The notes under the pieces are model-generated. The model was not told the origin of the DNA. It was given only the letters and a program-made list of their open reading frames with translations, and made no database searches. A stretch of 9,783 nt of DNA, taken from assembly GCA_021107835.1 (NCBI GenBank), contig JAIOSD010000011.1, positions 1 to 9,783 on the forward strand, read 5' to 3'. A program made the translations under genes and the position numbers. The stretch's first letter is position 1; every line of letters starts with the position of its first letter. This DNA is from an archaeon. GTDB taxonomy: Archaea; Nanobdellota; Nanobdellia; SCGC-AAA011-G17; PNOQ01. Below, piece after piece: positions 1 to 5,645 of this stretch.

Positions 1-18
1 CAACTGAGCTACAGAAGC
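1..18 (-). tRNA. 5' end of a tRNA gene, cut by the window edge
   Basis: Reading leftward from 18, the bases fit a tRNA 5' half: acceptor strand GCTTCTG (nt 1-7), T8-A9, D-stem GCTC (nt 10-13), A14-G15, then TTG entering the D-loop with G18 as the last base. The anticodon is outside the window, so the amino acid cannot be named. The zinc-ribbon stop codon ends at 20, leaving one base between gene and tRNA. No convincing TATA box lies 26-31 nt upstream of the tRNA (inside the zinc-ribbon gene), so it may be released from the same transcript. Confidence 0.72.
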
Positions 19-19
19 G

Positions 20-133
20 TTATTTAGAACTTTTTTGACAATCAGAACAAACAGCTTTCCCTTTAACATAAGTCCCTTTTATCTTTCCTAAAAAAGTTTC
101 TTCTATTTTTTTGTTACATTTAGTACATTTCAT
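20..133 (-). CDS. 37-aa zinc-ribbon protein
   Basis: A very small basic protein with two CxxC knuckles, C3/C6 and C29/C32, separated by 22 residues, which is the layout of a minimal treble-clef or zinc-ribbon fold. The frame is open upstream to 223, but the extension is hydrophobic filler overlapping the 3' end of the NifU-like gene, so the ATG at 133 next to the first CxxC is preferred. It sits 28 bp after the NifU-like gene on the same strand and is probably its last operon member before the tRNA. Similar unnamed small zinc ribbons occur in archaeal genomes as I recall. A role in nucleic-acid or protein binding, or as a metal carrier for the operon, is only inference. There is no strong ribosome binding site; AGGTTC about 10 nt upstream is weak. 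Confidence 0.7.
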   Translation of the reverse strand: MKCTKCNKKIEETFLGKIKGTYVKGKAVCSDCQKSSK

Positions 134-161
134 AAAGAAACTAGAACCTAAAGAATTAATA

Positions 162-596
162 TTACTTTCTATTTTGATAATCTTCAACTGCAGCCTTAAA
201 AGTTTTATGAACCAAATCAGCACAATGAATTTTTCGGGTAGGCAACTCTTCTAAATCTTTAGAAATTTTCATAGCAGTTATGCATAAAGCATCATCAATT
301 TTCATCCCACCATTAGCAATAACCTTCTCCGAAAAGATAGAAGTAGAAGCCATTGCTACAGCACAACCAAAAGTTCTCCATTTACAATCGACAATACGAC
401 TATTAGAAACCTTAATCCACATCTTCATCATATCTCCACAAGGAAGAGCGTTTTCAACCCCAATACCATCTGCTTCTTTATCATACCTCTTTTCTTCTTC
501 AGTGGTTTTTATAACATTCCTGGGATTAAAAAAATGCTCTTTAACTTTATCAGTATAAGTCCAAAGCTTTCCATCATTGGAGATAATATCAGTCAT
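162..596 (-). CDS. NifU/IscU-type iron-sulfur cluster scaffold
   Basis: Encodes a 144-aa NifU N-terminal (IscU) domain protein, a cytosolic scaffold on which [2Fe-2S] or [4Fe-4S] clusters are built before transfer to apoproteins. The family hallmarks are present in order: a start resembling YTDKVKEHFFNPRNV at residues 14-28, the PCGD loop with C53 and D55, the FGC element with C78, and the HC element with H124 and C125. The three Cys and the Asp are the known cluster ligands. Two further Cys (C71, C105) are not canonical. The LPPVK chaperone-binding motif of bacterial IscU is replaced by LPTRK (119-123). Length is slightly above IscU because of 13 extra N-terminal residues; no other start fits. 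It overlaps the DUF1858 gene by 8 bp, so translation is likely coupled. No cysteine desulfurase is visible in the window. Confidence 0.93.
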   Translation of the reverse strand: MTDIISNDGKLWTYTDKVKEHFFNPRNVIKTTEEEKRYDKEADGIGVENALPCGDMMKMWIKVSNSRIVDCKWRTFGCAVAMASTSIFSEKVIANGGMKIDDALCITAMKISKDLEELPTRKIHCADLVHKTFKAAVEDYQNRK

Positions 597-798
597 TTTT
601 AGCCATTTTATTTAACTCCTTAATTATATCTTCAATTTCTTCATCTGTCTTACCATGCATCCTTAAACCAACTCCAAGGCTTTCAAAGTTTGCAGCTGCA
701 CAACCAACACAAAAAAATCCTCGTTTTAACAAGTACTCAGCACTACCTTCAACCTTTCTAATACACTCTCCAATTATAGTATCTTTATTTATTTGCAT
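589..798 (-). CDS. DUF1858 / hybrid-cluster-protein-associated redox-disulfide protein
   Basis: A 69-aa protein matching the small DUF1858 family (also described as the hybrid-cluster-protein-associated redox disulfide domain). The key signature is C30-V-G-C33 followed by a helix ending in a conserved HG (MHGKTDEEIEDIIKELN). The early element TIIGECIRKVEGSAEYLLKR also fits the family. The frame extends to 834, but the ATG at 798 is preferred because it lies just after the regulator's stop codon (800-802) and begins at the family's usual N-terminus. The CxxC suggests a redox disulfide or metal/cluster handling role; the family has no firmly established function that I know of. Its 3' end overlaps the NifU-like gene by 8 bp, which ties it to cluster assembly. 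Confidence 0.88.
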   Translation of the reverse strand: MQINKDTIIGECIRKVEGSAEYLLKRGFFCVGCAAANFESLGVGLRMHGKTDEEIEDIIKELNKMAKND

Positions 799-799
799 T

Positions 800-1150
800 T
801 TAAAAACAGATATTGCATTTTTTAGGAACATCATCGTATTTTCTATGTATATTACAAATTTCTTTAGAATCTCTAATCGATTTAGTTAATTTAAATAACT
901 CTTTATATGCTACTTCCGGATTATTTATTATTTTTTTAGAAGAAGATTTAATTTCTTTTTGCACTTTAGAATTAAAGTTCAATGTTCCTCTTTTATTTTT
1001 AAGATATTGGGAAACTGCAGATGGAGTTAAATCTAACAACTTAGCCACATCTTTCTGCTTATGTCCTAATCTATGCAACTCTTTAGATAATTCTTTTCTT
1101 AAAGAGGGGATAACATATCGCACTTCTATCTCTTGGGGCATAAATTTCAT
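800..1150 (-). CDS. XRE-type regulator with C-terminal C/H/C/C ligand motif (COG2522-like)
   Basis: A 116-aa DNA-binding protein with an XRE-type helix-turn-helix at about residues 31-54 (KQKDVAKLLDLTPSAVSQYL). The preceding segment EVRYVIPSLRKELSKEL is typical of the archaeal COG2522 regulators as I remember them. The last 18 residues hold C99-x2-H102-x9-C112-x2-C115, a likely metal or Fe-S binding site; family members usually show Cys pairs, so His in the second position is notable. It is the first gene of the DUF1858-NifU-zinc-ribbon cluster, one base before DUF1858, so it probably senses cluster or metal status and regulates its own operon. Two in-frame ATGs exist (1150 and 1141). 1150 is chosen because the TATA box predicts transcription starting there, giving a leaderless mRNA. 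A palindrome at 1157-1166 may be its operator. Confidence 0.87.
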   Translation of the reverse strand: MKFMPQEIEVRYVIPSLRKELSKELHRLGHKQKDVAKLLDLTPSAVSQYLKNKRGTLNFNSKVQKEIKSSSKKIINNPEVAYKELFKLTKSIRDSKEICNIHRKYDDVPKKCNICF

Positions 1151-1156
1151 AGCAAT

Positions 1157-1173
1157 TTGTTAACAATAGTTAA
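1157..1173. promoter_or_regulatory. candidate operator of the XRE/Fe-S operon
   Basis: TTGTTAACAA at 1157-1166 is a perfect 10-bp palindrome. It overlaps a second dyad, TTAAC-AATA-GTTAA, at 1160-1173. The sites lie between the TATA box and the predicted start of transcription, so a bound dimer would block polymerase. Assignment to the XRE regulator is inference from position. Confidence 0.45.
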
Positions 1174-1187
1174 TTTATAAGCTTTTT
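1174..1187 (-). promoter_or_regulatory. BRE/TATA promoter of the XRE-led operon (leaderless)
   Basis: On the minus strand the element reads AAAAAGCTTATAAA. The C of CTT is 31 nt from the ATG at 1150, and no Shine-Dalgarno lies between, so the transcript probably starts at or next to the start codon. It abuts the end of the MFS gene (stop at 1192), with no terminator between the two units. Confidence 0.65.
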
Positions 1188-1191
1188 GATA

Positions 1192-2550
1192 TTATTTCCC
1201 AGAATGTACATGCGCACGTATTTGTAATCCTTTTCCAGGAATAGAAGATATAACTTTTAAAGCTAAATCTCCAGAAGAGATTTTCTTATGTATTTTTATT
1301 TCTTTTAACTTGGGTAATATTGTCAAAGAAACCCCTAATCTCCAAAGACCACTAACTAAAAATACAATAACATATTTTGACCAGAATAAATCATTAAATG
1401 CAACCAAATTCCACCCAGAAGAAACTTTAATCAATAAAGCAGCACTAATACTTCCTAAAAATATAAACGTTCCATTAATTAGATGAAAATAAGAAATTGC
1501 AGTAGCTCTTTTCTTTGGTGTCGTAGTTTCTAAAAGGAAATTAAAGGAAGCTAACATGAAACCAGACATTGCAAATCCTGCATAAATTTGAATGAATACA
1601 ACATGGGCTAGTTCTTTGGGGAAAATCCATAAGAAAGGATTTATTACCATTAGTATACCAGTTAATTTCAAGATAGACAAAGAACCATATTTATCTAAAA
1701 TTTTCCCCCAAATTGGGAGCAATGTAACTTGCACAACTAAATAACTAGCAATGGCAGCCGCATACTGCATATAACTAAAGTTTAAATCTTTTAACATAAA
1801 AGCAACAATATAAGGGGCAATAAAATAAATTCCAAAGCTAATAAAAGAGAAATATAAAACAGCAGTGTTAAAATGTCCCTTTTTAAATCTTTTAGAGAAA
1901 TGGAAAATAAAATCTTTTAAAGCAAACTCCTTCTCCTTTTCAATTTTTAGTTTTGGTTCATACTGTTTATTTAAGAAAAAGACAGATGCAAACCTAGCCA
2001 ATAAAGCAAGTACAAATATAACTGCAAATCCAATGTAAGCATCTCCAAGAGTGTCCTTGGCATAGGTTAAAATAAATCCTCCAAGAACAAAAGACACAAA
2101 TACAGCTATACTGGTTGCTACTTGTCTTTTTGAAAAATATTTGCCTCTTATTTTTTCTGGAACAAGATCACCAATCCAACTAGTCCAAATTGGAGAAACT
2201 ATCAAACCAAATACCCAATACAGTGAAACAAAGAATATCAAACTAGGAATTTTAATGCCTACAAAACTATAAACAAAAATTATTGGAATCCAAATTAATG
2301 CTTGTAATGAAGAAAACAATAAAACAGATTTTTTTCTAGATCTTACTGTGTGCATAATTTTTATGGAAAATAGTTGTAAAATAGAAGCAAGGAAAATAGG
2401 TAGGGTAGCAACCAAACCAAGCTGCAAATCAGTGGCACACATTAAGATTGCATAAGCTAATAAATAATGCTCACCAATCCCAACCATTACAGAATGAGAA
2501 GCCCCATCAAATAGAGAATACCTTAAAGCTTTTTTTATCTTTTCATTCAT
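1192..2550 (-). CDS. major facilitator superfamily (MFS) transporter
   Basis: A 452-aa integral membrane protein with the hydrophobic pattern of about 12 transmembrane segments in two halves. The first half spans roughly residues 20-195, and a charged cytoplasmic loop (196-228, rich in Lys/Glu) separates it from the second half. The MFS loop motif between helices appears as GDLVPEKIRGKYFSKR (127-142), and a related stretch, TTPKKRATAISYF (343-355), occurs in the second half. A 40-residue soluble C-terminal tail follows the last helix. No substrate-specific feature is recognised and the neighbours give no clear clue, so the substrate is unknown; drug or small-metabolite efflux is possible. The start at 2550 is supported by a TATA box 30 nt upstream. 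No other long frame competes. Confidence 0.87.
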   Translation of the reverse strand: MNEKIKKALRYSLFDGASHSVMVGIGEHYLLAYAILMCATDLQLGLVATLPIFLASILQLFSIKIMHTVRSRKKSVLLFSSLQALIWIPIIFVYSFVGIKIPSLIFFVSLYWVFGLIVSPIWTSWIGDLVPEKIRGKYFSKRQVATSIAVFVSFVLGGFILTYAKDTLGDAYIGFAVIFVLALLARFASVFFLNKQYEPKLKIEKEKEFALKDFIFHFSKRFKKGHFNTAVLYFSFISFGIYFIAPYIVAFMLKDLNFSYMQYAAAIASYLVVQVTLLPIWGKILDKYGSLSILKLTGILMVINPFLWIFPKELAHVVFIQIYAGFAMSGFMLASFNFLLETTTPKKRATAISYFHLINGTFIFLGSISAALLIKVSSGWNLVAFNDLFWSKYVIVFLVSGLWRLGVSLTILPKLKEIKIHKKISSGDLALKVISSIPGKGLQIRAHVHSGK

Positions 2551-2573
2551 AACAGAATTGTGATTTATTTTTT

Positions 2574-2585
2574 TATAAATTTATC
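2574..2585 (-). promoter_or_regulatory. TATA promoter of the MFS gene (leaderless)
   Basis: On the minus strand the box reads AAATTTATAA within an A-rich stretch. It is placed 30 nt before the ATG at 2550, and no Shine-Dalgarno is present in between. Confidence 0.55.
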
Positions 2586-2592
2586 TATATAA

Positions 2593-2622
2593 AATTAAAA
2601 AAATAGAACCTTTAGAGGTTCT
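2593..2622 (-). terminator. hairpin plus U-tract terminator after the acidic-protein gene
   Basis: On the minus strand AGAACCT-CTAA-AGGTTCT forms a 7-bp stem with a 4-nt loop (2605-2622), followed at once by a T-rich tract (ATTTTTTTAATTTT). The gene's stop codon (2624-2622) overlaps the base of the stem. This is a bacterial-style intrinsic terminator in a genome that otherwise looks archaeal, where U-tracts alone usually suffice. Confidence 0.7.
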
Positions 2623-2930
2623 TAGAAATCATCGTCTTCTTCAGTTTTTTCTTCCTCTTTAGCTGGCTCTTCTTCTTTTTCTCCATCTTCAGATTTTTTT
2701 TCTTCTTCATCACTAGTTTCTTCTTCCTCTTCAGTAGAATCTTCCTCTGTTACTTCTTCTTCTTCTTTAGCTGGCTCTTCTTCTTTATCTCCATCTTCAG
2801 ATTCTTTTTCTTCATCATCACTAGATTCATCTTCTTCAGTTTTTTCTTCTTTATCTTCAGTAGAATCTTCCTCAGTTTTTTCTTCTTCCTCAGTTACTTC
2901 TTCTTCATTATTCTTTGTTTCTTCTTCCAT
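2622..2930 (-). CDS. highly acidic, internally repeated low-complexity protein
   Basis: A 102-aa protein made almost wholly of Glu, Asp, Lys, Ser and Thr, with one Phe at the C-terminus and almost no hydrophobic residues. It should be disordered and strongly negative. It contains an imperfect tandem duplication: DSTEDKEEKTEEDESSDDEE... and DSTEEEEETSDEEE..., each followed by a SEDG-KEEEPAKEEE block. The frame is trustworthy because it has the strongest ribosome binding site in the window (GGAGGTG, 5 nt before ATG), a TATA box upstream and a terminator hairpin at its stop. No family or function is recognised. A role as a polyanionic chaperone, nucleic-acid mimic or binding partner of a basic protein is speculation. 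Other proteins here are Lys-rich, so the acidity is not a halophile signature. Confidence 0.8.
   Translation of the reverse strand: MEEETKNNEEEVTEEEEKTEEDSTEDKEEKTEEDESSDDEEKESEDGDKEEEPAKEEEEVTEEDSTEEEEETSDEEEKKSEDGEKEEEPAKEEEKTEEDDDF
2657..2872. repeat. tandem in-frame duplication, about 108 bp
   Basis: The block starting CTTTAGCTGGCTCTTCTTCT occurs at 2657 and again at 2765 (offset 108 bp, 36 codons), with a few substitutions between copies. The later marker TCAGTAGAATCTTCCTC recurs at 2731 and 2857 (offset 126 bp), so the second copy carries about 18 extra bases (6 codons). All offsets are multiples of three and the reading frame is kept. Confidence 0.8.
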
Positions 2931-2935
2931 TTGAA

Positions 2936-2942
2936 CACCTCC
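2936..2942 (-). promoter_or_regulatory. strong Shine-Dalgarno of the acidic-protein gene
   Basis: GGAGGTG lies 5 nt before the ATG at 2930, near-complete complementarity to the 16S rRNA 3' end. It fixes this start codon and contrasts with the leaderless genes nearby. Confidence 0.75.
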
Positions 2943-2970
2943 AATGGCTTATTTTAACAGATATTTATCT

Positions 2971-2984
2971 TTTATAAAGATTTT
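2971..2984 (-). promoter_or_regulatory. BRE/TATA promoter of the acidic-protein gene
   Basis: On the minus strand the element reads AAAATCTTTATAAA. By the 31-nt spacing seen at other genes, transcription should start near 2948, giving an 18-nt leader that contains the GGAGGTG site. Confidence 0.6.
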
Positions 2985-2995
2985 GTAAATAAAAA

Positions 2996-3016
2996 GATAT
3001 AATAAAAAAAGAAGAA
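2996..3016 (-). terminator. U-tract terminator after the TrmB-family gene
   Basis: Right after the stop codon the minus strand reads TTCTTCTTTTTTTATT, a run of T typical of archaeal U-tract termination. No hairpin is seen. Confidence 0.5.
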
Positions 3017-3805
3017 TTAGTTTTTGTTCCAAGCCAATTCGAACATATTTTGCAATGCTCCAGCAAAATATGGTGAAGTTACCCAAATACCAAGATCATA
3101 TGTAGGATGTATCTCATCATCATGCATTGTCATAAACATTATTTCTTTTCCATCAACAATGCAAAATCTAGCATTCATATCCCCTATATCCTTAATCTCA
3201 GCAAATTTCTTAATGTCCTTTAGTGGAATCTCAGAAGACATTGGAGCAGCAATCTTTATTTTTACTTTATTCTTACTTAATTTATTCAAAGTAGGTTGCA
3301 ACGCCTCAACTTTTCTTAAAACTCCTTTAGAAGTAGTCATTATAGTGATGGAACTATCAGCTCTTTTAATCATGGTTTCTAAGTGCGCATATAAATTGTG
3401 CCGCCCTCTTATTGCTCCAGACAAATCTGCTGGTTCAACATATTCAATCCCTTGACTAAATAAACTATTTAATTCAGAAAGAACATCATTGTTATTCATA
3501 TCTTTTAGTTTTTGTATATTCTTTTCTGCATCTTCTTTAACACCTTTCTTTAATCTTTCGACAACTTCTTTAGGTTCTACTGCAAGATACTGCAATGGTT
3601 TACCGACTTTCATTACAACAAAACCTTTTTTCTCTAAAGATTCTAAAACATCATATGCCCTTGATCTTGGAACATCCCCGATCTCTGATAACTCTCCAGC
3701 TGTTGACTTCCCTCGGGAAAGAAGTGCTGTCCAAATCCTAACCTCATATAAATTTAACCCAAAAAACTGCCTTAGTTTCACAAGAAACTCATCTTTAACT
3801 ATCAT
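3017..3805 (-). CDS. TrmB-family transcriptional regulator
   Basis: A 262-aa regulator with the two-part TrmB layout. Residues about 10-75 form a winged helix-turn-helix (LNLYEVRIWTALLSRGKSTAGELSEIGDVPRSRAYDVLESLEKKGFV), with VPRSRAYDVLESL as the recognition-helix region. A short linker, likely coiled (81-118), follows. Residues about 125-260 form the PLD-like effector domain, in which SGAIRGRHNLYAHLETMI is a typical entry segment. Known family members bind sugars or other metabolites and act as repressors or activators, often of their own gene; the ligand here cannot be read from sequence. The start at 3805 is fixed by GGAGGGG about 8 nt upstream. The gene stands alone between the ligase and the acidic-protein gene, and its long structured leader suggests control beyond simple promoter binding. 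Confidence 0.9.
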   Translation of the reverse strand: MIVKDEFLVKLRQFFGLNLYEVRIWTALLSRGKSTAGELSEIGDVPRSRAYDVLESLEKKGFVVMKVGKPLQYLAVEPKEVVERLKKGVKEDAEKNIQKLKDMNNNDVLSELNSLFSQGIEYVEPADLSGAIRGRHNLYAHLETMIKRADSSITIMTTSKGVLRKVEALQPTLNKLSKNKVKIKIAAPMSSEIPLKDIKKFAEIKDIGDMNARFCIVDGKEIMFMTMHDDEIHPTYDLGIWVTSPYFAGALQNMFELAWNKN

Positions 3806-3812
3806 TTAATAA

Positions 3813-3820
3813 CCCCTCCA
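3813..3820 (-). promoter_or_regulatory. Shine-Dalgarno of the TrmB-family gene
   Basis: TGGAGGGG lies about 7-9 nt before the ATG at 3805, a strong site that decides this start. Confidence 0.7.
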
Positions 3821-3842
3821 GTTAAGGAAAACCCCCTTTTTT

Positions 3843-3881
3843 AGTTTGTCAATTATTAGTTACTCCCCAATAATACAAACT
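3843..3881 (-). promoter_or_regulatory. 5'-terminal stem-loop in the leader of the TrmB-family mRNA
   Basis: In the transcribed orientation AGTTTGT-ATTATT, an 11-nt loop (GGGGAGTAACT), AATAAT, a TG bulge and ACAAACT form a 13-bp stem. The predicted transcription start (about 3882, 31 nt from the TATA-box C) is at the very base of this stem. The same DNA holds an overlapping dyad, TCAATTATTAGTT (3849-3861) against AACTATTAATTGA (3878-3890), matching at 12 of 13 positions, which could instead be a protein operator straddling the start site. Both readings are inference from symmetry. Confidence 0.5.
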
Positions 3882-3904
3882 ATTAATTGATGGTAATTTG
3901 TCAC

Positions 3905-3918
3905 TATATAAAGATTAT
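3905..3918 (-). promoter_or_regulatory. BRE/TATA promoter of the TrmB-family gene
   Basis: On the minus strand the element reads AATAATCTTTATATA, placing the transcription start near 3882 and giving a leader of about 77 nt. It lies only about 20 bp beyond the ligase stop codon, with no clear terminator between. Confidence 0.6.
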
Positions 3919-3932
3919 TGTTTTCTACCACA

Positions 3933-5621
3933 CTATTTCGTTTGCTCGTCGTAAAACTTCTTTACTCTTATTAAATTATCAACATCTTTTATTGACAGGT
4001 CATTTCTTATTTTTAAAACTCTCGGAAAGCGAAGTGCATATCCAGAAGAATAATTCTTAGATTTTTGTATTTCTTCATAAGAAATCTCTAAAACCAAGTA
4101 AGGTTTAATTGAAACACATTTACCTTTCTCAGATTTTATTTTTGGTTTTAATATCCTAGTTAATTCTTTGAAAGTCAATTCAGAATCTTTTTCTTTTATT
4201 CCTGTTCCTACTTTTCCAATTTCTAAAAAACTATTCCCATTTCTACAAGACAAAGTAAAAGAAGCCAACCATTTAACTCGCTTACCTTCTCCCCATTCCG
4301 CTCCAGTTACAACCAAATCTAAACTTTCTTTTACTGGCTTTAATTTTACCCATCCTGCAACTCTTCTTCCAGGAACGTAGCAGCCAGAATAATTTTTCAT
4401 CATAATTCCTTCGTTTCCTTTACCCAAAGATTCCTTATAAAATTTCTCTATTTTTTTTGCATCATCTGTAACTATCCTTTTTACTAAAACAATCTCTTTT
4501 TTCTTTTCTTTAATATTCTTCTCCAAAATTTTTCGCCTTTCTTTTTGAGACAAATCCATTAAAGATTTTCCATTTTTATTTATTATATCAAAAACATTTA
4601 TTTCAACAGGAATTTTTTCAGCAGTTTTCTCTAAATGGTATTTTCTTTTAATTCTTTGAGAAATATTTTGGAAAGGTAAATATTTTCCACTCTTAGGATC
4701 ATAACCAATCAATTCAGAATCTAAGATACAACTTTCAATCTTAACATTTTTTCTTATTCTAGGAATAACATCTTGAAATTGTTTTGTCACATTTTCTAAT
4801 CTACGAGTAAATAAGATAACCTCTTCCCCTTTCTTATGAATTTGTAAACGAAACCCATCCAATTTATATTCTGCTTGAGCAGGACTACCTACCGCTTTTA
4901 AACCTTCTTCAGCACTTTCAACCTTAATTGCAAGCATAGGGTTAATTGGTTTATCAATATTCATAACTAAACTTTTCAATTTTCTCTTTTTTGCAGCAAT
5001 AGCAACTTCAGAAAAATCATTAGTTAAATTATAAGCATCTTCAATTTTTTTTACAAACTCTTTAATCTCAACCTTTTTAGGGAGAAAAGCTTGTGCAATA
5101 GAATCTCTTATAACTCCATCTTGCACCCCTATTCTTAAGTCTTCAACCACGGTTTTAGCAATAAACTTTGCTTCGTTTGTTTTAGCAGAGGTTAGTAATT
5201 CAGTTACCAATTTAATTTTTTTACTAACAGTTCCAGGCCCTTCTAAAGAAGCTAATTTTTGTATATTTTCAAAAACTTTTTCTACGGTTAATTTTTTAGA
5301 AAATAATGCAAGCTGTTTTTTGTGTCCGATAATATCTTCAACAACAAGTCCTAAGTCTCCTTTTCTCGCCCACTCTTTTTCAATTTTTTCAGGAGAAACA
5401 CCAGTAGAAGAGTTAATAGCTTTAATCATTAATCTAGAACTCATCCCCACCTTTCTTTCATCCCACTTTGAAAAAACTCTTCCCTGTAATAAATAAAGAA
5501 CTTCCTCTAGTTTATCTTCTGGAGTTTCTTTTAATAAATTAGCAATTATTTCTGTTTTCTTTAATCTTTTAGTTGTTTCCTCCAACCTTTCATATGTTTC
5601 AACTAGTTTAGAATACTTCAT
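3933..5621 (-). CDS. lig: ATP-dependent DNA ligase (archaeal LIG1 type)
   Basis: A 562-aa enzyme, the usual length for archaeal replicative ligases. It seals nicks with ATP during Okazaki-fragment joining and repair. Domains in order: N-terminal DNA-binding helical domain (about 1-215), adenylation domain (about 225-430) and OB-fold (about 431-555). The adenylation motif I is EYKLDGFR with catalytic Lys253. Motif III is VFDI (343-346), motif IV is EGIMMKNY (404-411), motif V is WVKLKPV (424-430), and the C-terminal RFPRVLKIRND (531-541) is also typical. All catalytic residues look intact. The start at 5621 is supported by a BRE/TATA element 32 nt upstream and by the absence of another in-frame start. 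It is divergent from the cold-shock gene and shares its 169-bp intergenic region. Confidence 0.97.
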   Translation of the reverse strand: MKYSKLVETYERLEETTKRLKKTEIIANLLKETPEDKLEEVLYLLQGRVFSKWDERKVGMSSRLMIKAINSSTGVSPEKIEKEWARKGDLGLVVEDIIGHKKQLALFSKKLTVEKVFENIQKLASLEGPGTVSKKIKLVTELLTSAKTNEAKFIAKTVVEDLRIGVQDGVIRDSIAQAFLPKKVEIKEFVKKIEDAYNLTNDFSEVAIAAKKRKLKSLVMNIDKPINPMLAIKVESAEEGLKAVGSPAQAEYKLDGFRLQIHKKGEEVILFTRRLENVTKQFQDVIPRIRKNVKIESCILDSELIGYDPKSGKYLPFQNISQRIKRKYHLEKTAEKIPVEINVFDIINKNGKSLMDLSQKERRKILEKNIKEKKKEIVLVKRIVTDDAKKIEKFYKESLGKGNEGIMMKNYSGCYVPGRRVAGWVKLKPVKESLDLVVTGAEWGEGKRVKWLASFTLSCRNGNSFLEIGKVGTGIKEKDSELTFKELTRILKPKIKSEKGKCVSIKPYLVLEISYEEIQKSKNYSSGYALRFPRVLKIRNDLSIKDVDNLIRVKKFYDEQTK

Positions 5622-5645
5622 TATTCATTTATTATAATTGGAATG

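Noticed and set aside
134..223. N-terminal extension of the zinc-ribbon protein up to 223
   Set aside because: It would overlap the NifU-like gene by 62 bp and adds no conserved feature; the ATG at 133 starts right at the first CxxC.
280..558. Open frame on the plus strand opposite the NifU-like gene
   Set aside because: It is a shadow of a gene with full family motifs on the other strand and has no recognisable domain or ribosome binding site.
813..1163. Plus-strand frame of 116 codons opposite the XRE regulator
   Set aside because: The minus-strand product has a clear helix-turn-helix and operon context; the plus-strand product resembles nothing known to me.
1192..2550. Naming the MFS transporter's substrate
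   Set aside because: No substrate-specific motif or informative neighbour was seen, so only the superfamily can be supported.
2622..2930. Acidic protein as evidence of a halophile
   Set aside because: The ligase, kinase-deaminase and other proteins are Lys-rich and basic, so the acidity is specific to this gene.
3024..3809. Two plus-strand frames opposite the TrmB-family gene
   Set aside because: They are antisense to a well-supported regulator and have no start signals or motifs.
3813..3868. G-quadruplex in the TrmB leader, suggested by G-runs of 4-5
   Set aside because: The runs are too far apart and unequal for a canonical quadruplex; a normal Shine-Dalgarno explains the last one.
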